A stretch of 64,000 bases of DNA from assembly GCF_017654505.1 (NCBI RefSeq), contig NC_054534.1:23669689-23733688 (forward strand). The letters are read 5' to 3'. The notes under the pieces were generated by a model that did no database searches, was not told the DNA's origin, and saw only the letters and a list, made by a program, of their open reading frames with translations. Of the stretch, positions 1 through 35,123 are shown one piece after another (position 1 is the stretch's first letter; every line of letters begins with the position of its first letter). Origin of the DNA: Polyodon spathula (lineage: Eukaryota; Chordata; Actinopteri; Acipenseriformes; Polyodontidae). The position numbers were made by a program, and so were the translations under genes.

Positions 1-224
1 GAGTGTCATAGCAAAGGGGGTGAATATTTATCTAAAGAAGACTTCAGGTTTTTATTTTTAATTGATTTGTATTTTCACCCCCCATTTTTTTCACACATTG
101 AAAGTGTTGAGTAGGTTGTGTAAATCTAAGGAAAGAAATCCCATTTAAATGCATCAAGATTTCAGGTTGTAACACAACAAACTGTGAAAACATCCAAGGG
201 GGTGAATACTTCCTATAGGCACTG
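1..224. mobile_element. Tc1/mariner terminal inverted repeat end (right end of an element cut by the window)
   Basis: The segment ends AATACTTCCTATAGGCACTG followed by TA. This matches the outer end of the complete Tc1 element at 16297..17920 (TTTTTATAGGCACTG then TA). The paired GGGGGTGAATA-type motifs near 18-28 and 198-210 are typical of the inner and outer direct repeats in long Tc1 TIRs. The transposase part lies outside the window. Confidence 0.8.
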
Positions 225-1367
225 TATAACTACACTATAGTTGGCTTAAAATACAGCAAAACATTGTTAAAAAATCAACTGCAAAAATGGAAAAATAACT
301 TATTTTACAGTGGCACAAAAAAGCAGGCATGTCCTCAGAATCAGCTTTGCCAGTTAACATTCCTCCTTTTACTTTTAGAAGTGTTTGCAAACCCAAGTTC
401 TATTTTTGCCACATCAACAAAGTCTTCGCAGTGAATATGCATGAAATGGAACCATCCAAAGCAAATGTAGTCTTGAAATATATGATTCTGAAATTCACAG
501 CAGTGCAATCTTTCAAAAACAAAATGAGATTCTGAAGCAGGCTCACAGTTGGTACCGTAGCTTTTGTCCCTCGATTCTGTCAAAGTGAAATATTGTATCG
601 GAGGAACTATAGTAACTAAAAATGTCATTGATTTGACACTGCTTGGTGTTTTATTAGTTTTGCAAGAATTCACCATGTGACTTGCTACAGTACAAGGTCT
701 TTTGCACAGTGGCCTAAATTAGGCGCAGTGCTTGCAAAACTAGAGTTCTACAGTGATTTTTATTCTTAAATATTTTCTATAGATAGAAAGAGCTGTCTTT
801 CAAGAATTGCTGGTAATATTTTTTAATACTGTATTATTCCAGATAACCCACAAGAGACTTTATATAAAAGACTGCTTAGTACAGTAGTGTAAAAACAATG
901 TGTAATTTGTTTGAGACTTTTCCAAATAGTTGCTGTGTTTTCCTAAATTGTTAAACTTCCTTTACCTCCTGTTTTGAAGCTCTTAGACATTGCTATAGGA
1001 CTGAAATGTATTCAAAAGAGTACCATGGTTAGCTTACTGGCAGCAGTACATTATTCCTGGTAGACACTCATTAATTAAAATCCATTCTATCTGGACCTAT
1101 TTCTGTGATAAAATGTCGCTGTAGTCAATAAGATAGTAAACATTTAAAGGCAATTATTAATTCTTCCCAACAAATTACAGCATTGCTTCATTCTAATTAA
1201 AATGTAGTTGCTTTGATTGCTGTACCTTCTTAGTGGGTGGGAATAACCTTTTTATAAACTGTACTGAATTTCTCTATCATGTATGCTTTTTGTAAGAGCT
1301 TACTCATCGGGAAAAATAAATAAGGTAATCTTATTTGTTCTTTTTTGCTTTTTCTTTCTACTTCTAG
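225..1367 (+). other. MFSD14 intron, no recognisable feature
   Basis: AT-rich intronic sequence. Short ORFs here show no family resemblance and no repeat ends were recognised. Confidence 0.6.
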
Positions 1368-23494
<22,127 letters not shown>

Positions 23495-23703
23495 AGGCAA
23501 GTTCAGACTCCTCGAGCTCTGTTACAGGATGGAAGCATCAAGACTAAAGAATCAGGTTTTGGCTAAAGACTGAGAATGTGTTCTGAACTCTTTCTCTAAT
23601 CAATATGTCTTTCCTGCAAATCTTCAGCAATGTTGATTTGTTTGAAAAAGGTTGTTATGGAAATATTTCTGAAAGTTTAAGTGGGCTGTAAATATTATTT
23701 TTG

Positions 23704-23705
<2 letters not shown>

Positions 23706-23744
<39 letters not shown>

Positions 23745-23751
23745 ATAATAA
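23706..23751. repeat. (ATT)n microsatellite in the 3' UTR
   Basis: Trinucleotide TTA repeats about 45 bases long, within the inferred 3' UTR. Confidence 0.9.
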
Positions 23752-24493
23752 TGTATTGTTATGATTTTTGTTTTTGGGGAAAAAAAACAAAGGCAGGTGG
23801 AGTAAGTCGACATGTACCAGTAGCAGTCATTTCAACTATTGACTTAATAGGCTCCCTAATATATCAAATTTTGTAGGGATTGGCAGTTAAGATTTGCACA
23901 GCGGAGAAACCATGAGCAACTGCAAAACCTCTTTAAACCAAACTTGTCATTTTTTTCTTTTGTTTTTCTGCTGGAATTTGATACATTTTATAATGCATAT
24001 TGAGGGTAATGTAAGCATGAACTTTTCTAAACTCCCTCATATTGTGATTTACAAAACGCTGCCACTGTTCTAGGGTTATTGATGGAAACCAGCATATGTG
24101 TGTCTTTAAACATCCAACTCTAGCCTTATAACAAGTCTTGAATACATTATATTTTAATTTGGTATGTACGCAAGGCTACATATCAGCAATGTATTCTGCA
24201 GCTAGAGAGCACTTTAAAACCCAGCTTATCATATTTGTTTTCTGATGTATCGCATCCTGTTTCTTTCTACACCTTGTCCTGCTTGCTGTGGAGTGAAGAA
24301 CATTCTTTGTTTACGATGATGGTACAGATGTTTACATCCACACGTAAAACACTGTGCATTATTATCTACCATCTTATCAATCAATATTTCTATTTAATAT
24401 TCTACAGTGATGACTGAAACTTAATTTGTTTCTGATTTCTTTGCAATTTGTCTCTTTTATAATGAACGAAAGTAAAGATTCATTTGACCTTTA

Positions 24494-24498
<5 letters not shown>

Positions 24499-24571
<73 letters not shown>

Positions 24572-24578
24572 TATATAT
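24499..24578. repeat. (TA)n microsatellite in the 3' UTR
   Basis: About 80 bases of alternating TA with one interruption near 24563. Confidence 0.95.
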
Positions 24579-24854
24579 AGTTTATGTAGACAGCATTTCA
24601 AATACATCTGTAAGAAACTTAACTTCTTGCAGAAACATGACTGTTGAAATGTGCAAATGGGATGTTGTGTGTGTGTTTTGTAGCGCTTAAATACTAACAA
24701 ACCATTTTCTTTTCTTTTTTGTAAATGGTAATGTTCTGATCTTTTTGGAAGAGTTTTATATTGAGATGTTTTACACATGCTCAGTCTAGATCACAACTTT
24801 TTGTATATTTTACTGTACTTCTGGTGTTTTTTCTGATGATAGGCTTTCCTGCAG

Positions 24855-24883
24855 AATAAATGCTGTCAAGTTTCAAAAATAAA
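24855..24883 (+). promoter_or_regulatory. Tandem poly(A) signals of MFSD14
   Basis: AATAAA occurs at 24855-24860 and again at 24878-24883, followed by T-rich sequence. These are the first closely paired canonical signals downstream of the stop codon, so they are the likely transcript end. Confidence 0.6.
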
Positions 24884-24900
24884 CTTGCATTATTGTTATT

Positions 24901-27900
24901 GTTATTATTATTACTATTATTATTATTATTGTTATTATTTTAAACCATATGCATGCACAATATCTTAATATGTATAACCCCAATGTCTGGCTTACTATTT
25001 TTTTTTTTTCAGTTTTCAATGACTTGTTTTTGAGTACTTTACAAATTATTATACAAACTCCGGCCAGCCCCAATTTTCAATGTCTCCACAATAAAACAAT
25101 TTGTGTTAAATATGTGCTGAGAGAAAAAAACAAAAAAAAAAAAAAAAAACTTGCAGAACAAGAATATAGCTCTGCATTTGCAATAGTGATGACTAGTTAA
25201 ATAGCAGGTCCTTTTTTCACTCTGTTCCAGAATGGGTTTTGGTGGGCAGGGTAAATTACACTTTACTGTATTTTCTAATGTCCCTGTACAATCCAGTGGT
25301 TTACCAACTCCCTTTTTGTAGTCATTTGAAAATGAAATGTGTTGGTTTAGTGACACTTATTTTTCCCAGATGTTTTTATTGTTAGACAAACCTCTGTAAA
25401 GCACTGCTACTTGTTTTAGGCTTTTTAGTCTATTCTTGCATTGCTCGCCAACAGTAGTCTCCCTTGAGTGTAATTAGTGTAGTATGGCTGTTGGTGAATT
25501 TTTTTTTTTTTTTTCCTGAGCTACACCTGGGAGCCGTAGCATTCAATTGCACCCCCCCAAATAATTAGTTGAAATTTACCAGAATTGTCAAACACTTAAT
25601 TGGGTATACAGGTACTAAATGCCAACAGGAACCACTGCAGGAATAATTGTGCATGATTGCACACTGCTTTATGGAGGAGTGATGTCTCTGGTATGTTCTT
25701 AATAGAAGAAGAAAAAAAAAATCAAAGGCAAATTTAAGTCCCATACTCTTTTACTTAATAGGCTTTCAGTTTAAAAGAGCTGTGACCAACAAAGCTTGAA
25801 CATTGTTTATACAGTATATAAACACACCTTGGTGTTGGAGGTAATTTTTATGTCACTTTTTAACACTATAATATAGCACAAGAGCAGAGGTTTCCAGTCC
25901 CCAAAGAATGGCATCAACCACTCTCCCAAAAGCATCCTAGTTGCTGATTTAACTCCATTCTGGAGATTAAATATTTGCGATTACTGGACCATTTTGCTTG
26001 AAATAAAAGCTTAAAATTAAAAATGTAATATTGATCCATATGTAACGCACCAGTACATGAAATAAGTAAATTAGCATTTGTGGTTCAAAGCTAGAAACCA
26101 CTGCATTAGAGATTTAGTTTTAATGTGGTTGTTGTGAAGACTTTGGATACTTTGTATCATTTTGCTACAACTTAATTTCTTACCTGTAATGTCTGTATTT
26201 TATAGCATGTGATCTGTATTATTCAGTATTGTTTTTTTTTTGCTTGGGTAATTTTCCAAGTTTATGGACTATTTTAAAAGGACTCTTCATTGCTGATTGT
26301 GGGGAAGCATATTCACACTGCACTTAGATGCAATGCTTTACCTGTACAGGCTTTAGTGCACAATGAAACACTAACAAGCGTCTCCACAATCTGCCCTGAG
26401 GAATGTTTTAGAAGCAATTTTTGCTGAAATAGAAAATATTGATCTCACCAGTAACAACAATAGAGAATCATCCAGAATATCCATAATGGGTTCTTAAACA
26501 GATAAGACATGAAATGCAGATGGTATCAAGTATTTATTTAATCATTGTTCATAGACGGCAGTGATTATGCATTTGACTTGGTCATTTAGAACATGGTCTA
26601 ATTATCACTGGTTGCTGGATACAATTAACATTTTTATATACACATGTATGTGACCTTTTAGAGGAGAAAATAATGTGTTATCTGTTATATTCTGTTTTTG
26701 TCACAGATTGTATTGGATTGTAATGTACTGTATATTGTGTGAAAAGTATTACAAACCTAGTTTATTACATTTCCAAGATAGATTTTTGGAACATGTTAAA
26801 ATTTGGAAACACATTATTTAGAAAAATATATTTTTAAAACTTAATTCATCAATTTACTTTTGTATAGAGGCGGTATACTCGGTGTATAAGCATGTTGTAA
26901 ATTTGTTGGAAGCCAAATGCTCCAGGAATTGTAAACTTGGTTGCTTTTCTGGAAGGAGAATCTGCCCATAACCAATACATCATCAGCAAGCGCATAAAAG
27001 CTCTGTGCATTATACTTGTCGCTTCTTTTTGTTTCGGCCTCCATCATCCCCAGCCCACCACCTCACAGCATGCCTCGTCCCGGGCGGGGGTGGCTAGTAG
27101 CCACGTCTAATCTGCGACACTGGTATGCATGTATCTGTTTGTGTATTTCCAGCCGGCCTCACGCAGGTAGCCGTCGGGCACCCACGGACGAGACCTCTGG
27201 CCAAATTTATATTTCACTCTGGCCCTGAGCACCCTCCACAGTCATAAATCATCTGCAATTGAAATCGCTGTCATCATCATTCATTCACTGCCATTCATTT
27301 AAGCGGATTCTCTGTGCTGAATATTTATTCTTACAAGCAGCATCTATGCAAAAACCCTCATTTAATCCCAACCCATCACATTACAAAATTGCAATTCAGT
27401 CCCCCAGCCAGACCCTTGCAGTATTATTCTCTCTGAGCATTTGGCAGAGGGTGCCGCTTGGGTTGTATGCAACCAACACACACAGGTATACATTGGTATA
27501 CATTGGCATACAATTTGTATTATGTGGATCCACAATGGGCTAACTGTGTGTGTGGTTATTTATTCTGCAGAGTAGAGTAGTAGATCAACTTATTTGCACT
27601 ACACAGCATTTTTTTGAATCCAGATTCAAATGTGCCTAAAGTGTAGCCATGTAAATATTCGTTCAAAATTACATTGAGCAGTTCCGACTACATTGCAGTG
27701 TGTGTTTTAAGTAGCTTCAAATTATGCTTTATTGTATTTGTCTTGCTCTGTTAAACCTTCAAAAATGCAATAAAAACATTTTTTTTTTTTTAGCATGGTG
27801 TTCTTACTATAACCAACATTAACATTCCTATGGCATTGTTATGGAATAGCCACTAGATGAAAGTATTATATTTATTTGTATTTAATGTATTAAGTAAATA

Positions 27901-28035
27901 GTTTTTGTTGTGAACCTTTTATTAGCATACTTAAGGTGTTTTACAGATAACTTGCAAACCACTTTAAGAGCAGGAGGGATGTAACTTCAGGAAGGTTTGG
28001 ATGCAGCAGTAGCAACAGTAATTTGATATACTGTA
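24901..28035. other. Intergenic sequence 3' of MFSD14
   Basis: AT-rich with (ATT)n at about 24894-24940 and several homopolymer runs. An isolated GC-rich island at about 27040-27240 has no recognised identity. An AATAAA with an A/T-rich tail near 27768-27792 might be a distal poly(A) signal or a retroelement tail. No exons recognised. Confidence 0.5.
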
Positions 28036-28480
28036 TATTGTTGTTTTTTTTTTTTTTTCTTGGCAAACGCCCTTAGCCAAGGCGACTTACAATTGTTACA
28101 AAATATCACAGTACAAAGTATCAGATTACAAAATATCACATTGTAAAGTCACATTTCAGATAAGAGCTCAATAAAAAAGTTCAATAAAATCAGTAGTAAA
28201 AAATAGAGAATACCGTAAATAATTACATGTAAGAGTGCTTTCGCCTATGAGCAGTTAACTTCTATTATAAATATTTGCTTATACGAGTAAGGCCCAGTAT
28301 GTGCAGTAGTAATTACGATGAATGGAAGAGAATGATTTTAATAAGAGCAATTGCAAAACGTGAATACGTACACCTAAGAGTAAAGTCAAATCCAAGATAC
28401 AGGAAGTAGTTATAATTAAGGGCAGTAGTAGAATATGGCAAGCTATGACAGTTCAGTGCAAGTGTAAGCTAATGCAAGTA
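28036..28480. repeat. Possible dispersed repeat with a fish-type GGCGACTTACAATT core
   Basis: The stretch AAACGCCCTTAGCCAAGGCG followed by ACTTACAATTGT resembles a short core (CTTTATCCAAAGCGACTTAC-like) that recurs in many fish interspersed repeats. It follows a T-run. The limits and family are unknown. Confidence 0.4.
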
Positions 28481-30853
28481 CTGGTGCAATTGGGTGCCAT
28501 ATTGTCCAGTATAGTCGAGAGTTTTGTGTTCATAATTTAACAAATGCTGCAACGTTCAAACAAAACCTCACTTAATATAAGTGTAATTAATGTAAGTTTA
28601 AATGGTAATCAAGTCAACTTAACATGTTTCTCTGTACAAAAGTCAAGATCAGCTTTTGTGAATACCAGTTATATTACATTTAAATGCATGCTTAATAAGT
28701 GTTCAGTGACTACATCTAATGAAGTTGAGAATGAATTTCTCACGCACTCTGCTGTGTCAGGCTCTTGGCTCTGTCGTACTGAGTGCACGAGAAAGTGCAC
28801 TACCAACTTGATTAGGAGAAGCCACCAAACACTTCTAAACATAGGTCATTAAATCTAAATGAAAAACAGACGGAACCGCGACATTAACACAATTCATCTG
28901 TTTATACAGGACCTTTTGTGGTTTAAACGTTTAGAATGCTGTGTCATTGACATTCTGAGTGCTAGATCTACACTCAGCGAAATGATGTGCAGTTGCTACT
29001 AAACGGTTCCAACACGGAAAGTGACTTACAATGTCCATCAATAGGAAGTGGTCACGTGAACACAGTGCCAGGCCTCGCCTCCCAGTTTCTCGCACAAAGC
29101 GGGCTTGGGAAATTAAGACTCAATTTACATGTTTTTGTACTTCGCCAAACAACTGTGCTTAGGCAGGTACATTTTTTTTGCTTCTTTAATTTTCAGTCGC
29201 AATCAGATTCATGACAGGAATGTGTCAAGATGTGTTATTCAAAACATGTTTTATCCTCTGTATCAAATAATTCAAGGATTGAATATAATGGGCAGCAACA
29301 TATGTCACTGGTCACTGCAGTGCAAGTTGATGGAGCGCCCCTTTTCAATTAGCTAAAAAGGACCATTTTAAATTTTGCAGGGTAGTTAATCTTAACCTAG
29401 TGGATACCTATAACTACCTATGTCACAAACTCCCACTTTGGTTGATGCATCGTTTAGATATATAGCTGTAACTACTGTGATACATTATTTACCCATCAGT
29501 GTTTAACGATGTTTGCAATCATTGTCATTTCAAGTAAAAAAAAAAAAAACTTCTAAAAATGTTTACCCATTTAAACGATAATAATAATACAAATATCAGA
29601 TATATTAATCAAAAATACCTTATGTTCTTTTTTTTTGTAACCATGTGTGATAAGTTTTTAGCGTTTTTTAGCTGGTTGGGGTAACAAAGGCTATAGTGAA
29701 GCAATATAGTTGTGTGTGTGTGTGTGTGTGTGTGTCGCTGATGAAAAGCTACTTTTCTGTAATGTTTCTGTTACTTGGATCTTCTATTTTTTTTTTTTTT
29801 TAGATAACTAACTGAAGAGATTTCAATGCTTGCAACACAGTAGACATAATAAGCAATCTGTGTGCTTTTGTATGGGTAAAACCTCCCACAGGGATTCTGG
29901 CAGGGTGTAGCGCATGTAACTCATTATTCCCCTGGGTTAATACCTCACTAATGTGGAACCATTGTCAAATTACATTTAAAACATTTATAGCATGTTTTCT
30001 CACTTAATATGCTGGTTTCCATGGAGGAGGGTAATCTACGATGTCAAGCCATGGGTAAAAATGTCATGTTTTGAATAAAATCCAGAAGATGTTGAACTTT
30101 GGGGTATTGTATTATCTAGGAACTAGTGTTAGACCACAGAAAAAATACAATAGCGGATGAATGTGCATTCCATAGCAGCCCTGACACAAATATTCAGCTA
30201 AATAATACATAACTTAAGCCTGCCTGTCTGATATAACCTAGATCAGTATTACAAAGCCAGATAATTTGTTTTGGTGATGTTGAAAATAAAGTCTGCTTTG
30301 ATGTAGTTTTGCTGATAGAGTTCTTTTTAATACGCATTTAAAACACTACATTAAACAAACTAGCAATGCATTCTGCAGTCTAAGTTTTTGTAATCTCTCT
30401 GGGTTATATTTAAGTGCAGCAGAAAGAAGCAAGAACACTTGCTGTGTTCATTGCCAAACTGATCCGTACGACCACAAGATGGCAATCGTGAACCTCTTGA
30501 TCTGATACATGGATACACAGATACAGGAAATCTTTCCCAGGAACTGCCCCATTACAAAACAGGTTTTGTGTGGTTACCACAGTGACCTTCTGTAAAATAA
30601 AGGTTGGACTTGTAAAATCTATAGAGCAGAGTTATTAAACATCTCTTTATAGCCAAGTGTTTTATTGTTATTATTAGTAGTAGCAATTGCACAGCTGTAT
30701 TCACAGTATTTTTATTTTTTTAATTTTTTTTTCGTGGTACCTGTAGTACTAGTAGTCTGATTTGAAGCCCGGTACATCTTCAGCTGTCAGAAGACAGCTG
30801 GACAACAGTAGTACAGTTGAGCTGATATTTTCAAAAAAATTATTTTATTGTTT

Positions 30854-30888
<35 letters not shown>

Positions 30889-33800
30889 ATCTCAATTGTG
30901 TTTCTTTACAAATTCCTTCATTGATCCATTTTGTTTATTAACATTTAAAGTATTTTAAAGTGCAACATTATTTATTATTATTATTATTTTTATTATTATT
31001 ATTATTATTATTATATTATTATTATTATCTATGTTATGTGCATGTCACCCCTTACCTTGTATTATTATTTACTTTAATTTAGTTTTTCGTCTTAAAATAG
31101 TTTGGTGAACTTGACAGAAAATGCTTTATAAATATGACTCACAATCTTCAAAACTATGTACAGTATGAGCTTGGTAATGTTGGGATGTGTCACATAGAAT
31201 ACAAACGTGTTGCTGGCTTTGTTTTACAACGTATAGAATAGTAGGACCTCAATAATATTTTTGTTTGTTTGGTGAATCTCCACAAAACTTCGCTTTATAT
31301 GCGTGTAAAGAACTTCTTGTCACGGATTTGTGCCACAGAACAATTTAGCGAACAAAACATTATTTATCATAAAAACCAACAAACAAACCAAAACAGAAAA
31401 AAAAAGCCATAGCTTAAATTTAGGTCGCTTGTTCAACTTGTGTGAATGCGGGACCTTTTTTTGTGTCATTTTTTAAAGGCAGCAAAAGTGCACATTTTTT
31501 ATTGAAATGATGGACAGACTGCATGTATAATCTGGATTATTTTGCTTAATAATAAACCTATTTTTATGCAACTTGCATAATCAGAAAGAAAATGTCTTGG
31601 TGCTGCTCAATGCACCACCTGCAAGCCACCTGGGCATTGTCTTTCTTCTGGATGTCTTTGTAGTCGTTCAATTTGCATATAATGATTGATACTGCTGCAC
31701 CTCATAAATTAACTTATTCATCATACATGATTAACTTGTTTTGAGGCGTGACATGTTTTGAGGCTTTATGTTGTGAGGCGTGTGTTTGACGTGTGTCAAG
31801 AGTGTTAACCTTGCTTCTGATTGGTCAGTTTCATTCCAATTGCGCAATAAAAAAAAATATAGAAACAGGTTATTTTTTAGCAACGCAGAATTTTCTCAAA
31901 GCGACGTTGCTCGCTGCTGGTGAGGATACTCCCATTTGACTGCAGTGACTTCTAAATTATTTGCTCGCGTCCAGTGTGGATACAGTGTTATAAAAGAAAA
32001 TTAAAGTGAAATAATAAATGTCAGAAAACTTTGGCAAGTTGCAAATCCCAAATCAGCAACTGCAACTGCAGGCAACGGAAAAGCAGTGTGTGTGCACCCA
32101 TCAGGATCAAAGAACCAGCAGCAACTAAGTGCTTTGACAACAGGTAGCCCCTTGCAGCAGTTTTGGGCTTCATAATGAAATCTTATATTCTATGCAGCAA
32201 GTTCATTACAATCCTTAGAGGGGGCTGTAAAGGTTGCACCTGTTCAAATCTTGGCTTAGCACTGAAAACTACAGTCTAGTGAAAGTGTTCCAGCAGGCAA
32301 GTTCAGCAGGTATTTGAGAATGGGGGGCATACTTTTGGAGAAGACAGGGTAAGAAACAAAGTTAGGTTGTCTGTCTCTGTACCTCTTCAAACTGCAGGCA
32401 AGCTTTCATTTAAATCTTTTAAGGAGAGATCCATTTTTAAGGATTTTTTTTTTTTTTTTTTTTTTGGCGAGCTGCAGTATCATTCAAAGTTGTGTCAGCA
32501 GTTAACTTTAAAGTTGAGGGAGGCAGGGGAGATGAAAGCCCAATTAGGCCTACAATTATATATTATTTAGATTTTTCTATGTAACTTTACCAATACATAA
32601 AAATGTCTTTATTAAACAAAAGACTACATTGAATGGTAAAATGCCATTAATTGACTAAATTGAGATAGAAACATTGGATAAAGCCATTCTAGAAATCCCT
32701 TTAGTTTAAGCAATGCTCAGGTCCAAATAACCTCCAGTATCTGCAGAGTCATTGGAGTCCTATCCAAAACTGTGCAGTACATCTCTTGCAAAATAATGGG
32801 TATTTTTTTGTTGTGGAATACCTTTGGATGTGACACAGTGTGCAATTGTACATGTTCTGGAATCTCGTGGTAAAATGACTAAGATACTGCATGGTACTTT
32901 ATGCTCAATTCCAAAGATAGTGAATTCTTGTGTAACTGAGGGATACCATTCTCACATACAGAAAACAGCCTTCATTCTGACAAAATGCCTTCTAAAAAGC
33001 TATAGTACTGCAAAAAACATCTCCTCTGTATCTAACTGCAAACAGTATTTTGTATACATAATTATACCAATCATGTTGCTAACAAACGTATTTAATGACA
33101 GAAAATACGAACCACTAAACAATAACTAGCTCGCTATGAGGGTTGTTTTTAACATTATTTATTTTTCATTTACACCAAACTGAAAAACAGCAAGATGTAA
33201 CCTTTGATTTGTATGATTGAAAAGAACATTTCCACTTGCCCTTTCCATGAAAATGCCTTTTTCTCTAACCCCCACCCATTAATGAGAACCCTTGGCATGC
33301 TGGTGTTTTATCAACATTTTAAACTACCTAAGGAGAAGACCAAATGCATCCGTTTGAGAACTTCTTAGCATAATTATCCAACAATTTTCAGAAACCTGCT
33401 GCAAACCGATTAAATAACATGGGGGGGGAGGGGGGGTGGTCACAGAAAAGTGACAACCCCTTGGGAGAAATTACCTTCAAAATGTAAATGAGGTTGGAAT
33501 TTCTACATAGACATAGACGACTTTATGAATCTGGTACTGCTTACCTCTGACACAGCTAGGACCATTTCAGAGGGCTAGGGATCATGTCAGGTGGAACGAC
33601 AATGATTGGAAGCCTGTCCTTTCACTGAAAAACCCAGATTCTGTTTTGATTACCCTGAGGGTCTGGCAACAATGTGGTGAACATTTCTTGCAGCAGCATG
33701 TTGTGGAACACAATAGGCACAGAGGATGATCACGGTTTGGGCTGGAATCAGCATCTATTGTTATCAGAGTAACTAATTACTTTCTGAATCTTCTTTGTTA

Positions 33801-34707
33801 TGAATCCTTGTCCTCAGGTTAAATTGTATATTTACACAATTGGCCCAGTTCAATAAATGGCTCACTAGGAAGCTCTGCTTTGTGAAAAATCTTGATCACT
33901 GGCAACAGTTGAGTAGTATAGATCAGTACAATCACAATTGTATACTTATAAAACATGTTTAGAAATAATGCAAATGAAAGGCCAGCTCTTATAATTAGTT
34001 AGTACTAAAATTTTAATGCAATGCTCTCCCCTGAAACAAATGGTAAAATACACTCTGATTAAAAATAAAATAATAATAAACTCGTTATCTTGAATAAATT
34101 TGAATCACTTGGGTCATGCTGGTAGGGGAGTCTGTTCCTGTGTGCTTCAACTCCTGTAGCTTTTCAGAGTGTAAAATGGCCCTAGCATTTTGTCCTGCAG
34201 GATATCTGCAACCTTTTTAGGGTTCAAAATTTAGCTTAGTCACGCTGTTAGAAATATGTGCTTTGCTTTTCTCCACAGAGCACAGATTGCTTTGAAATGA
34301 ATAAACCCCTTGTGTCTAATATTAATGAAGAGACAGGAAACAGAAACAAGAAAAAAACATATGCTGGTGAAGAAAAAAAAATGCTTCAAAACACTTTTGA
34401 TATTCAGGGCTTGTGTCTAGATACTCAGAGCTTGAGTTCTTTTAAAGAAAATAAATGCTAAACAACAAATATGTTCAGAATTGTTTCTCCTAGAAGGATA
34501 CAGAAGCAACTCACATGTGCTGGATGCGTTCCTTCTACAGGAAGTACAGCATGTAAATGAGCAATTTTACTGTTTAGTAAACGCAATGAAAAAAATTCCA
34601 TTACAAATCAAATGCACGCCTTATATGTACCTCTTTCATATTTGGTTATACATAATATCATATATGATTTACTGGAATTATTTTGTTATCTATATGTATT
34701 TTCAGCA
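28481..34707. other. Intergenic AT-rich sequence
   Basis: Contains simple repeats: (TG)n near 29712-29735, (AT)n near 30858-30885, (ATT)n near 30966-31028, T-runs near 32441-32466 and a G-run near 33421-33437. A segment at about 31740-32150 with GC-rich patches has the look of a DNA-transposon remnant but shows no matching ends. A short ORF after an acceptor-like tract at 34279 is discussed under rejected items. No gene is supported. Confidence 0.5.
30966..31028. repeat. (ATT)n microsatellite
   Basis: About 60 bases of ATT/TTA repeat with minor interruptions. Confidence 0.9.
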
Positions 34708-35123
34708 ATTATTTTTCTCCCAATTTAGAATGTCCAATTATTTCTAGGCTCAGCTCACTACTACCACCCTTATGCTGATTTGGGAGGGACCAAGATGAAC
34801 ACACGCTGTCCTCCAAAGCATGTGCTGTAAGCCAGCCAACTCAGAGCTACAGCACTGGAGAACAATGCAGTTCTGGGCAGCTTGCAGGCAAGCCTGTAGG
34901 CTCCTGACCAGACCACAGGGATTGCTGGTGCGCGATAAGCTGAGTATACCCTGGCCAACCTAGGCCCCTGGGCGGTGCATGACCAATTGTGTGCCACCCC
35001 CTGGGAGCCCCCCATCCACAGGCAGCAATGAAATAGCCTGGACTTGAACTGGTGACATCCAGGCTATATGACACATCCTGCATCCACACAGAGTGCCTTT
35101 ACTGGGTGCACCACTCGGGAGCC
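34708..35123 (-). mobile_element. tRNA-derived SINE (minus strand)
   Basis: On the minus strand the segment begins GGCTCCCGAGTGGTGCACCC (35123 down to 35104). That resembles a tRNA 5' end with an internal A box. It contains AGTTCAAGTCC near 35050-35040, a good RNA polymerase III B box, about 70 bases downstream. A GC-rich body follows, then an A-rich tail (TAATTGGACATTCTAAATTG, about 34740-34720). It is markedly GC-richer than its surroundings. The head and body remind me of SINEs common in sturgeon DNA; that link is from memory and was not checked. Confidence 0.8.

Larger units (their letters stand above)
23495..24900 (+). other. mfsd14b: MFSD14 3' UTR (inferred extent)
   Basis: AT-rich sequence follows the stop codon, with an (ATT)n tract at about 23706-23751 and a (TA)n tract at about 24499-24578. 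It reaches two poly(A) signals near 24855 and 24878. No other ORF or repeat family is recognisable. The true cleavage site is not visible, and a longer 3' UTR using an AATAAA near 27768 cannot be excluded. Confidence 0.6.

Noticed and set aside
27035..27240. GC-rich island as a CpG-island promoter or first exon
   Set aside because: Only about 200 bases, no TATA or initiator context, no downstream exon, and no conserved coding motif in the short ORF there.
31740..32150. DNA transposon remnant with a short ATG-started ORF at about 32019
   Set aside because: No terminal inverted repeats or target duplication found, and the ORF is under 40 codons.
34279..34461. Possible terminal exon: acceptor-like CTTTTCTCCACAG at about 34266-34278 followed by an open frame to TAA at 34461
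   Set aside because: No upstream exon in phase, no resemblance to any protein I know, and a Lys/Asn-rich composition expected by chance in AT-rich DNA.
35040..35123. Functional tRNA gene
   Set aside because: A and B boxes are present, but the sequence between and after them does not fold as a tRNA cloverleaf and continues into a SINE body.
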